Origin: Callaeas wilsoni
Taxonomy: Eukaryota; Chordata; Aves; Passeriformes; Callaeidae
Assembly (NCBI GenBank): GCA_013398955.1
Contig: VWPU01000911.1
Location: forward strand, 62,001-126,000
Direction: 5' to 3'
Length of the DNA: 64,000 nt
Under the pieces are notes generated by a model. The model was given only the letters and a program-made list of their open reading frames with translations. It made no database searches and was not told where the DNA came from. Shown in pieces: positions 23,261 through 34,990 of the stretch. The position numbers and the translations under genes were made by a program. Position 1 is the first letter of the stretch. Every line of letters begins with the position of its first letter.

Positions 23261-26200
23261 TGTATTTCTTTGGAGAATGTTCGGTAGTGCAAAAGTCTGT
23301 AGAATGATGCTAACAGCCTGTAATCTTGATACTGTGCAGTGCTGGAAGGAAATTGCTTGTAAAGGACTTGAAAGGAAGGTAAAACGTCTGTCATCGCCAC
23401 TTACTTACATTTAGATAAATTATTTAATTGATGATACTGAAATAATACAGCATTACCCTTTCTAACAGGCTGGGTCAAAACTGATATCAGCTGCAAGACT
23501 CCTTTAACAGCAGCAATGATATGAAAATCTGTATAAGACCAAAGAAGGTGAAAAGTATTGTTTGGAAATTACTCTTGGCTTTCTAATTTTTTTCTATGTG
23601 CCACCACTGCTTCAGAGTAACTTTATATTAGCATTGGGTGAAATGCTGCTTTCATTTATAGTATTTAGTAGAGCTCTGTGGACATAATTTGGATTATTCT
23701 TGTTTTCTGTTCTTGTGTCAGAACACCCACTTTTGATTTCTGTGAGGGAAAAATGTTGCCAAATCTAGCTGAGTAATACAGGACAAGAAGAAAAATGTAG
23801 GAGGAAGGGGTTGGAAATGTAATGGCAACAGGGAGCTTGCTTTGTCTTAGTAAATGTGTAGGTAGGGAGTGATTCTAGATGTTAGCGGTAATGAAGGAGT
23901 ATGGAGCAAAGAAATAACCTTATTAAAGTACTAGTACATCCTTTTCGTGCTGGTTGTTCATAAGGCATGAATTATATTAGTACAATTCCAGTGGCATTAA
24001 AATCCTCGCCTAACTTCTGCAGGCTATTCCATTCATCTGACAAATAATTTCTCTCACTTAAAGGTGAGCAGTATTTTGCAGAATCAATGGATCAGTTCTG
24101 TGTCTGAAAGTCAAGATACTTGACGCACTCAGTACTATGAGCCAGTGTAAGTTTGTTGTGCTTCAGTGTTTCATTTGCCAAAAAGAAAAAGCCCTAAACC
24201 CATTGGATTTTAATAAGTGAAAAGCTGTCTGTAAATGTTGACTATTACAATTTACCTGTACAAGCCACTGCTGAAAATCTCTATGAATCACACTGGAAAT
24301 TGGTTTCCAGCTCCTTTTGCTGCCTACCTATATCCTCCCACATTCAGCTGAAATTAGAAAAGTTATTATTCGTGTTCCCTTTGTTAGGTGCTGTTGCTAC
24401 TGCATATTTACTTTAACAGTGGCTTTACTTAAGATAAAGCAACTCCCTTTTGCATTGCCTGCAAAGCAGCTCACTGATGCTTTTGGATTGCGATGTTGTG
24501 TTGTATAAATGCTGTTTATGTAAATGCTTTCCTCAAAAAACTCCTCCTTCATGCTAATATAACAAACATGATTAATCAAAAACATTTCCTATGAACTGAG
24601 CTTCTTATTCTATTAGAAGTGAATCTGTTAAGACAAGCATGGCCAAAAACCCTCTAATGTGACAAAAATCTCCAGAAGAAAAGCCTCCTTTGTGCCAAAG
24701 TAATTCTAAAATAGTGTGCTAATTATCTGGAATTGATCTACTTTATTTTTAACCGTACTGTCTGAAACTGCCTTCATTTAAGTAGAACACTTCTGTTGTT
24801 ATCTCAGGAGTGATACATGGCCTTTAATTGTCATCTGGCAAAGAGTGGCATTTGCCCCTTGAGACAGTAAAAGCACTTGACCGTGCTTTGAAAGCAGCCT
24901 TACTGATTTGGCAAGTGGCCACACCACCTTCCTTAAAAGCAGAGGAGAGCAGTGGGGCTGTCACAAGCAGCCTGAAAGGCCCTGCTAGAAAAGCAAAGAT
25001 CTGTGTAATTATTCCGCTGCTGAATCAGTGCAGGAAGCAGAAGCCACATTAAAATTAAATCACTTGGTTCACATTACTTCCTGCACTGCTCGTTATCTAA
25101 TGCAGTGTCAGAACAGAAGACCAACAAAACAAAGATGTCCCTAAGTTAGTAAGGAGCACGTAAAGCTGTTCTATAAAAGAGTCTCTCTTCTTCTGGAGAG
25201 GATTTAGGAAAGAAGGACTATTTGCAAGAGTTAACTTTTGTATATAGCTATCCTCTTCCAAGGTCTCTTAACATTCAGTTCTCTGGAACATCAGCATGGA
25301 GGCAAGGTGTCACTGTCACATTTTAGCTAGAAGCCAAGTAGAAGCTGGCTGTAGACAGACCCAGAAACTGTGCAGAGAGAGAAAGAAGGAGCTTCATTTG
25401 CTCACTTTGGTTAGAGAAGCCATGGGTTTTGTCCTTGCCATGAGGACTACAATAGTTCAGTCTTGTATGTGGCCCCGGAACAAGCTGACACTTGGCTCTT
25501 GGAAACATGTTGTTGAGGAAGGCTCATCAGTAGCCAGCTCAGTCTCTTGCATGTACTCCTCAAAGTTCCAGGAAAGGAGCACTTGCAGCTTATTACTTCT
25601 TAGGGTTTCTTCAGCTCTGAAATACCTCTGAACCTCATAACATGACCCAGTGTCTTTTTTCCCTGTCTTTTGTCTAGGCTAGGATGTAAGTGCCCTGCTG
25701 GGACCTGGAAATAGCCTTAGTGCTAGGTACTCTGTTAGAGGTGCTGTTTATAGGCCATTTAGGATATCTGAGAGTGATTACATGCATTGCCTTCTTACTT
25801 TAATACATATAATACCCCACTCCCCATTCTCTTCTAATGTCAGCAGATAGCATGAATTGCTGTGCTGATAAAAAATGCAAAGGGCTGTTTTTTTACCTTT
25901 TAATTCATCTCTCTCACAGAGAACCTTCTATAGGGTTGGTGACTTAACAGTGAAATTGCAAGAGTTTAAAAGTGGCTTTCAATCCTAGGCCGAGAATTCA
26001 TTGTTTCAGCACTGAGACACGTTAATCATTTAAACTTGCATTGCTGAGTGCTGTGCAGGAAGCTGAATGAGTTCACATGAGTTTGAGAAACCACTGTTAC
26101 AAACAACTCCCAGATCTGGTCAAAATATTCTCACTCCTGTCTGCTGGTGGCGTTAAAGGCCTTCCCCTCTTCGCCCACCCAAAAGAGAAACTTCAGGGAA

Positions 26201-26469
26201 AATTTTTCATGAAAGGGAAAACCTTTATGTCCACCTACTATTAAACTTTGCCACTTTTTTGGCATACAAAAAAATCCCTGTATTGCTAATTGTAAGTTAC
26301 AGTAAGAGCAATTAAGTCATCTGTGCATGACCTATAAAAAAACTAAACATAAATGAAGAGCCTGTGTGTGAACATTTCTAGCTTCTGTGCTCTTTGAATT
26401 TTGCATCCAAATTTTGCATCCTGGGCTTCTCTCCAAGTTTGACTAATGTTAATTAGAAAAAGAAGGAGT

Positions 26470-26610
26470 TGGTTGATGCTGCGCTGCCACGCTGGCCGCG
26501 TGCCCGCTCGGGGATGTCAATGCTGCAGTGTGCCCCCACAAGGCAGCTGCACGTGCATGCGCACAGGCCTGCGCGCACGCCGCCTTCTCCTGGGGCTGGG
26601 ACCCGCAGCA
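26470..26610. promoter_or_regulatory. Isolated CpG-rich cluster (orphan mini-island)
   Basis: A 140-bp GC/CpG-rich patch including CACGTGCATGCGCACAGG and TGCGCGCACGC sits alone in AT-rich intergenic DNA. The GCATGCGCAC core resembles half of an NRF-1 site. No splice-linked gene was found next to it. Confidence 0.35.
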
Positions 26611-29600
26611 CAACAACATGCCTGTGAAAACCCTGCCCTACTTCCTGCAGCCTCGCTGCTTCCCCTTTGCTTGTGGATGGATTCATGTTTTAGGAAATGG
26701 TTGGGTAATACCTGGCAAAGGCGTGAAATAAACCTCAGGAAAAGTTAATCAGTACCCGTGAGGTTGAAGTAAACAGAAGACATGAGCATTGGCTGTTCTG
26801 CATGAATACTGCTCATAGGTAGGGACTTTCCACAGAAGGCTTGGAGATAGCAAAGATTATTTTCATCTGCCATTTCCTCCTTTTGATGTATTTTTTCATT
26901 CAGCAAATGCCATTGCCAGGGCTTTCTCATGTATTAGTTAATACTTAGCTATTGCTCTGGGGCTTGGTGTTGCTGGAAATGTCTGTCTTTCAGCCTCCTA
27001 GTAACAGCCCTACCATTTCTCAATTATTCCCACGCAACACTGGAATGAGCAGGGTTGAGAGCTTTTTATTGAGTAAGTAACTATTTGAATAATGCTAGTC
27101 TTTCACTTACTGCCTAGTTTTACTCTGTTCTTTTTCACTCCTGGTCTTAGTAATTAGGACTGGCTGTATTTCAGTACTCCATCCCAGAAGTAGCTGAGAT
27201 GCTCACATGCATCCTGTTGTAAAAATCAACAAAGGTGAATATTTTAAGGTCAGAAGGACAGAATAATTATTTCTAATAATATTCTTCTTGATAACGCACT
27301 AATTGCTATTGTTCATTCAAAAATGTTTTCCTGTTTCTGTGGTTTTGAAAGGATGACAGTACTTCAAATGACACCTTAGTGGTATTCAGTCGTAACACAA
27401 AGAATTAAACTGAGGAGTGTAGGCATCCCCTGAACAAAAAGTTTCCCATCCCTCCTCTAGTTTTACGGCAGAAGTTTCTTCTATCTTGGTAGGGAGGCTC
27501 TTGCAAGGTTTTAGAGTGTTCTCCCTATCCTTCTTCAGCATGGCTTGTCCATGAGCATTTTGCCTCCTTTCAAAGAATCCGTTTGGGAAAGAGTACAAGC
27601 CAGTAGTCAGACCAAAAGGGACACGCTGTTCGTGAAATTTTCCTGGAAACTAGTGCCAAAAAAATGGTGCAGAAGGCTTCAAAAGGTTTAACAGCATCCG
27701 TTGAACTTTGTTTCCTTTGTTACAGGAGGTGCACAAGTTCCTGGTATGATGGTAGGAAGGATTCCTGCTGAGTTTATCAAATGCGGTCTAACAACAGTAA
27801 AAACAATGAAAACTTGGATCTTAAAAGTGTCACTCATTAATTTTGTACTAATTTGTCCAGCAGCCATTTCATTACCGCCTTCTGTAGAGTGCCTGTAAAT
27901 TCAAGTAAAACATTCTTGAAGATTTTAATCATCTTCAGCTATATATATATATTGACAATGAAGAATAAAAATTACTGTTCTGAGAAGACTTTTCCTGGGA
28001 CAGAAGAGTATACTCTAGGTGTGGCAAAGCGTGGCAAGTTTGAGGGTTCTTCCTATAAATAGTCCAGTATGCTGACTTTTGTTTGAGTAAGAACATACCT
28101 GTTAGTATGTTTCGGTTTGTGAGAACTCTTATTGAAAAAAGGAATTGCAGGTAGCTGTGTTAGAGAAGATAAACAACTGAAAGTCAGTTCAGTTTTCTCT
28201 CAGTTGTGAACAGGATTGATATACGGGTAACAAATTCATATGGATAGAATGAATGAGCTTCCTTTAAAAAGCTCTTCCGTACTATCTTGGCTTAAATGTA
28301 CAAAACATGCCTTCACTTAGTTATATTCCATTTGTTGCGTCTAGTTAATCTTCATCTCTCTGAAGTACACAGTGTACTCCTCTGTGATGATGTTTCCCTC
28401 CAAATAATTGGAAGTTCGACAGCGTGACCTGAATATAACAGATGTGGTCAGTCCATCTGAGCATCTGCTAAGCTGGGTGGAACTGACTTGGTGTGTCTCT
28501 GTAGAGTGCCACCTGTGAGCAGCCACTGCTGACACCAGTCCAGTGTGGGTGTTAGGAGGTGAGAAGCAGGAAGCTGGTCCCACTTCCTGTCAGAGAAACC
28601 TCCGCTTCTGCGGTGCTTCAGAAAGCCCTGTAAGAGACTGTAGGAGGCTGGGCAGACTGAGTCTGCTAGTACAGCTACATACAGAGGGAAGGTGAACATC
28701 ATGGTGCTTGTCACCCTTCTGCTAAAAGCAGCTAATCAAAACTCTGCGTCCCATTGATTGCTCTAATCAGGGGTAGGAGGAAGTGGTGAAGAAGTCAGGT
28801 GGTAACTTTTGTACCTAGAATGAATGAAACAGCAGAAAATAAAACACAGAACCTGCTCACAAGTATTCTTGAATTGATCTTGACTAGTTTTTGGAGTCAG
28901 GCTAAACATTCTGAGTAAGGATGGGCTTTCCTACCTCACTTGTGTTTTTTCAGATCTCCACCACCTCTCTCTTCTCTATATGCAGTAACCCTTATGCCTG
29001 AAGCATCAGAATTTTGGCTGGATCATTTATCTCTGTCTGGTGGACAGACATTTTTATGTTGCACCTTTCAAAACCACCTTTTTAAAAGGTGGAAAAAACT
29101 TCCTTTTTATCTGCACCGTGAAGAGTTGTGTTCATACCGAGAGTTTCAAAGCAGTTTAACTTGACCTTTACCAGCATAAGGTTTGGCTAGGAGGATCAAA
29201 GCTTTCATTTGTGAAAAGAGGTTGTTCTGTTCGGTGGTGGAAGAAAAGAAGAAACGGAAGAAGATATGGCCAGACAATGTATCTTCTAGAAAGCTGTAAT
29301 ATTCCCTGCAGAACCCAGATTTTTATCCTGTGCAGACATATTGTGTCACTGAACACCCAAATTTGCCGCTCCTGATTTTAGCAGAGTGACCCCAACATAA
29401 AGCTTCAAGAATATAGCAATGAGCAAGACTCATGGCATACAGAAAGATTTCAGTGCCCAACAGTAACTAAGTCTGCATTTGAGATGAAACATGTCATTTA
29501 TTTTTTAGAGACTCAGAATACAAAATACCAGTTTATCAGTGTGAGAGACCTTCTGACAAGCAGCAGATAAAGCTTTACAGTGATGCAGAAAATGCAGTAA

Positions 29601-31015
29601 CGGTAAAGGGTTATTAAGTCTTTTTATGACAATCCAGCCTCTATTTCATCCCAGAAAATGCTGATAGCTCCTTTTCACCGTGTCTTAAGTGTGCCAGCTC
29701 TATTATACAGATCCCAATCTTTAAACCATGCTTTGGCAAATGTATCTGTTGTGGCACTTGTGTGATCGATTATGCTTTACTCAGTGCCATGATTGTTTAC
29801 AACACACCACAGTCTTCTACTGCGTGAAGACACATTTATTACAGACAATGGTGCCAGTGCTGATCTGTACTTATTGGCCATTTCAAAACAAAAGCCAGAC
29901 AAAAAGGCATCTGTTTTCAGTGGCTGGTCAGGTTAGTACTGGAAGTCTCTTCTTGGTGCTTTTCACCCTATGTTGGAATACAGCTGCCAGTGCTCAGGGG
30001 CCCCTTTCACTGAGGACCACCTCCCTAGAAGAGCTGCAGTGGACTCAGGCTAATTCTAGCACTGACCTGCCTTTCACAAGCTGTTCAGGCAAATCTTAAC
30101 ACTGAGTCATTAGAGCCCTACAAATGGTATACAGTTAAAACATCCAAGACTGTCAAAATGAGTCACATTTTTCAAGTGACAATTGCTATTTTGAGTGACT
30201 GTTTTGCAGGACATGCAGGAAACAACAGTGTTTAAGCTTTTCCTGCTGCTCTTGTTTCCTAGCACGTGACCAGCCAGGGCAGTTATATCGCTGAGCCACA
30301 CCTTGCTCTTACCCAGAAATCGCATTCTCAGGCATACATGTCACCCTATCAGGAGGCAGTGGCTCTGGATTTCTACAAAAAGTTGCTTCAGGCAAAGAAG
30401 GGTGTTGCTTTCAGTGGCCAGCCTGACTTGCAGACCATACACCTTCTGCCTTGGAGAGAACTGAAAATGGAACCGAGACCCTGCAGGTATCTGCAACAGT
30501 ACCAGCATGCAGAGGGAAGAAAGGCAAAGTTAAGGACATGGTAGTAGTGACCATTCCCATGGATTACAGACTTGGAAGACAAAACCTGGGGAACACAAAG
30601 ACAATTGGAGATGCCTATGCAGAGAAACAATCTCAAAAAGGAAATTGTAAGGCTGCAACATGGGAAAAGTCATCAGTAGGTGGAGGAGCATGTTTCTGTG
30701 ATGCAGAGGGGCAGAAAGGGTTTCTGCATTTGCAGAGAAAAGCCAGCAAGGAAGAAAATACCACTAGAATGAGCGTATTTGCTATGAGAGTGAAAAGTGA
30801 GAGAAAAGCACACAACAGGAAAAAGGTGCAGCTCATTGAAAGAGGTAAAAAAGAGGTATTGAGGGTGAGGAGGACGGACTCATACGAAATTGAAGTTCTC
30901 TACAGCCTTAACATAAGATAACACAAGTCACAGGACATTGCCACCAGCCTACGCAGACTCACAAACACCCCAAACAAACAAACAAACCTGTTTACCACAG
31001 CTACCTTTGGTGTCC

Positions 31016-31171
31016 AAAAGCCACAAGGAAAAATGAAATAAGGAGAGGAGAAAAAATAGGGAGGAGTTAAAAGGTTAGGTGAGGACAAGAGTCTAAGCCA
31101 CTTCAGAAACAGATACACAAGCAAAGGAAATTCTAAACGGAAGAAGAGGAAGGGGGGAGGAGGAGGAAGAC
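31016..31171. repeat. Purine-rich low-complexity tract
   Basis: Long stretches are nearly all A/G on the plus strand, strongest at 31140-31171 (GGAAGAAGAGGAAGG then GGGAGGAGGAGGAAG). Confidence 0.65.
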
Positions 31172-34100
31172 AGAAACCAGTGAGCTGAATATGTGGGAAT
31201 AGTGCTGGTTTCCACATAAACCTCCTTTGTTAGCAGCTCTTCCAGTTCTGGTCTCTGAATAGCTGGAGCAGTTCCCACTGTTCTGCAGGGAGATACTGCA
31301 TTATTTGCTGCAGCCACAATGAAACAGTTAAGCGCAGTGTAAACTCTTGCAGTAGTACAAGCAAGGCCTTACTTGTAACAGCTACAAGCCTTGTTTGGCT
31401 ACAGCCTTGAGAAGGGGGAAAGATTCTTAAAGTAACCCTTTCCAGGGCACTGTTTTCCCTCTTGCTTTTTTCTTCTATATTGAGATGAGCTGCATTTAAC
31501 TGCTACTAATTGTTAGATAAACAGGATTTAATTATTTAATGTTGCATGTCTGGTATAATTTTCACAAGTAATAGGGGAATTTCAAACAAAACTAAAGCTG
31601 TTTTACAGTTTTTTCAGTTGACCAGTGGTACTTCTGGTGGAGTTCCTGTTGGACACTTCCCTTTTTTTTCCTGCTTGCAAGTTCGAATTTGGCCTCACAG
31701 GACAGAACCCACAATTATCACTTCAGGCAGGTTTAAAGACAGTTACAGTTAAATAAAATGTAGTTGAAAAAAGCATCTGTTAGAGACCTGCTCCTTGAGG
31801 AGAGCCATAAGCTAAATTTAAAGTTGCCTCAGAAAATTAATTTCGTCCTTGTTTCTTCTTTGTCCCTTCTCCAAACTGAAGACTGGTGATGACAAGTTGG
31901 TTGAAAATACCCACACGTAACTAAATTCAGGTGGAAAAATGTCCACATGAGGAGGCCAAAATGCTGTGCAAACCAGTAGCAGAGTTCCAGCTAGGGTTCA
32001 GCTGGAGCGCTGCCTGTCCCTGGCATCCTGCCCCAGAGCCACAGACCAACCATATGTCTGTGTGCCCTGGGCCTGGGCCAGTCTGCCTGGGAAGGCTCCT
32101 GGGCCCACAGAGATCCACCAAGCTGGAGATGGCAGTGCCTCGTGGACTGCCTACGCTGGCTCTGAAAGCCTCGGCAGCCCCAGCTCCTAAGAGCCGCTGG
32201 GCTGTACAGGCAGGCGTTGGGATGAAGCCTGTCCGCAGATGGAGGACTCTGCCGGACAGTTACAGTGGGAAAAAGCAAACATATGGCCATGGGACTTTCC
32301 TGCTGGGATAAGCTAAGCTAATGAAAAGCTGCTGTGGGTGTGTTCAGCTGCCCATTTTGTTTCCTCATCTGCACATTTCTGTCACTTCCCTGCAGGAATT
32401 GCCAATGCACAGCAGTGTGATGAGCAGGAACAGCTCACAGATCAGGCTGAAAACTAATCTGGTAGGAGCCCCCTCTGCCCACCTACCATGCAGTCAGCTC
32501 AGCAGCCTCTTAAGAAGATAAAGAATGGGAAACAGAGGAAAGGAAGGCAGTGGGGAATTTTCTGTTGGCAGTGCACAACCAGCTTGCACTGGTGGTCTAG
32601 CTGTCGCCTGCAATGCCAGTCTGATTCTCCATTAGCCATTATTGGGTCCTACCAGTAGTGAAGTTTCACCGTGCAGGCAGGCAAACAGTACATAATAACT
32701 AAAAGTAAAATACTCTGCTAATTATTCCAGTACTTAGTTTTTCTTACATTTGAATGTATTCTTGAGAGGTTCTGTCAGAGAAATGATTAAATGATCCTAC
32801 CTCCATGTTACAAAAGCTTTTACTTTCAAGACAGAATAGATTCCTTGTTGGCCACTCCCCTCTGGACTCTCATGAATATAATTTTCAAAGACCTTCATGG
32901 CTAAACTAAATATTGGGGAAAAGAATGGCAGAATGCCAGCTACTTTATCTCATACTATTATAATAATAAAGATCTTGTATAATATTATTACCCTTTTACA
33001 CTCATTTTGGCCTTTTCCCTGTTGTCTTGGAACATCTCCTTTGTCATTCCTTGATTTTATTCTTAATAATAGCATTGCACTGAAGCATGGGGTAGGCTGA
33101 GGCTCATGCACATGTCAAGAAGTCAGAGCAATCACATTCACCAGTGGTGCTTTTCAGCATATCTGTTGTCTTCAGTGCAAGTTGCATCTCCTCACTCTCC
33201 ATTGTGGGCTCTAACATATGCAGAAAACGGGAGCTCAGGGAGTCTGAGCTAAAACAGACTGGAGGCTGAGGACCCAAGAAAGTAAGGACTATTGCATATG
33301 TATGCCCTTGTCCCCAGGCACCCGCATCTGGGCACTGTCATTAGAGAACATGGGGCCAAACTGCTTTTAGGGCAGACCCAGCACAACCAGTTCATATATT
33401 CTACTGCACCTGAATTCGGCTCCAGGAAGTGGTAAAAATTAAACCCCAAATCTCACTGAGTTCTTGCCATCGACTGAAGCTTTGTGGCTAGCAAACTACA
33501 CATCGTCACAAATCATGTTGCACACTCACTGGGGAAACATTCCTCAGTCAGTTCTGTTTCCCTGTTCAAACAGCTTCATGTGCTACTCATCATGCTCTAT
33601 AGAAGTAGCATACGTGACATTACATGCACATAAAAAGTCTCTAAAAAAATTAAACACTTGCTAATCTTGTGGGATATTGTGCTGAAAGTGGTGTATCCAT
33701 CAAAAGAAAACCAATTCCATTTCATGCAAGCTTATCAAGAAAACATACACAATATGCAACCATTTCACAGCTGCCAAAAGAGATCAGTCTAATTTCTTTT
33801 TTTAGCTAGAAGGGGAAATTTAACCAGGCAAAGCTGTTGGAAGCCAAGAAGACTATTAAAAAACACCAACAAAAAAAAGAAAGTAGAAACCATCCACAGT
33901 TTCATCCAAAGGCAGAAGAGTTTGTCAGTGAGATCAAGCATTTGGCCAAGTGACATAGTTGTGACATTAATGTGGCTGCATGTGAGGCATGTCAGTTAGT
34001 GAATTTATTGGTAGACTGTCTGTAATCCTGAGAACTAAACCTAGAGAAAACATTTTGTGCAGTTCTGTTTCTGGTATTTTTCTCTCCTTATCTCTCCCAT

Positions 34101-34595
34101 CCTCCCTCCCCTCTATTCCCTTCTCGTCCCTCTCCCATACAACAACTGGTTGCATGCTAACAATATTTTTCTTTGTGTCTCTGCAAATACCATTAAATCC
34201 AAGCATGTCTCATGCAATTTGAGGCTATCATCTGTCCATGTGTACTGAGTAGTCAGCAACTTCCACCAGACAATCATTCTCACCCAGCTTTCATTTGCTT
34301 AAAAGCATCTCAGGAATTCTTAGGAACTGTTTAATTGTTTTAAATTAGCACTGAGACAAGCCTTCCCACTTGCCTCCCCAATTGCATCCAACCTGAATTT
34401 GGGTGCACTAAGAATAAAATCAATGAATGCCAACCTGCATGCCATTAGAAACCATTCAGGCCAAAGAGGGGGCAGATGTTAAAATAATTTGCAAAAAATT
34501 ACTACTGAAAAAAAGAGATTGTGTGTAGGGTGGCTGGATTATCCTGCCCAGTTGGAGACTGAGAGCTGCTGAACCAAGATAGAGGGAGGACAAGG

Positions 34596-34990
34596 CTGAG
34601 AGTGTTGGGGTTGTCCAGCCTGGAGAAAAGAAGGCTCCAGGGAGCCATTAGAGCAGCCTCCCAGTACCTAAAGGGACCTGCAAGAGAGCTGGAGAGGGAC
34701 TATTGACAAGAGTGGTTAGTGATAGGACAAGGGGGAATGGCTTTAAACTGAAAGAGAGATTGACATTAGATGTTAGGAAGAATTTAACTGTGAGGGTGGT
34801 AAGACACTGGAACAGGCTGCCCAGAGAAGCTGTGGATGCCCCATCCCTGGAAGTGTTGAAGGCCAGGTTGGATGGGATTTTGAGCAACATGGTCTAGTGG
34901 AAGCTGTCCCTGCAGGTGGCAGGGGTATGGTGGGAATTGGAACTAGATGATTTTTAAGGTCCCTTCCAACCCAAACCATTCTATGATTCT
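34596..34990 (+). mobile_element. CR1 non-LTR retrotransposon, 5'-truncated copy
   Basis: Plus-oriented CR1 3' part. It starts near GAGAGTGTTGGGGTTGTCCA, carries the C-terminal reverse-transcriptase segment (SDRTRGNGFKL, RHWNRLPREAVDAPSLEVL) still largely open at 34703-34897, and ends with the CR1 tail CCCTTCCAACCCAAACCATT then CTATGATTCT. The long intact frame suggests a fairly young insertion. Confidence 0.95.

Larger units (their letters stand above)
23261..34595. other. IFT57-CD47 intergenic region, left part
   Basis: About 11 kb without a recognisable gene. The open frames present match no family I know. Noted within it are an isolated CpG cluster (26470-26610), a short TA run (27939-27952), a 156-codon ORF of unknown status (30451-30921), an AAAC run near 30970, purine-rich DNA (31016-31171) and a pyrimidine-rich stretch (34076-34138). 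Confidence 0.6.

Noticed and set aside
31931..32311. 126-codon plus-strand ORF and overlapping minus-strand ORF
   Set aside because: A GC-rich patch with competing frames on both strands and no recognisable protein.
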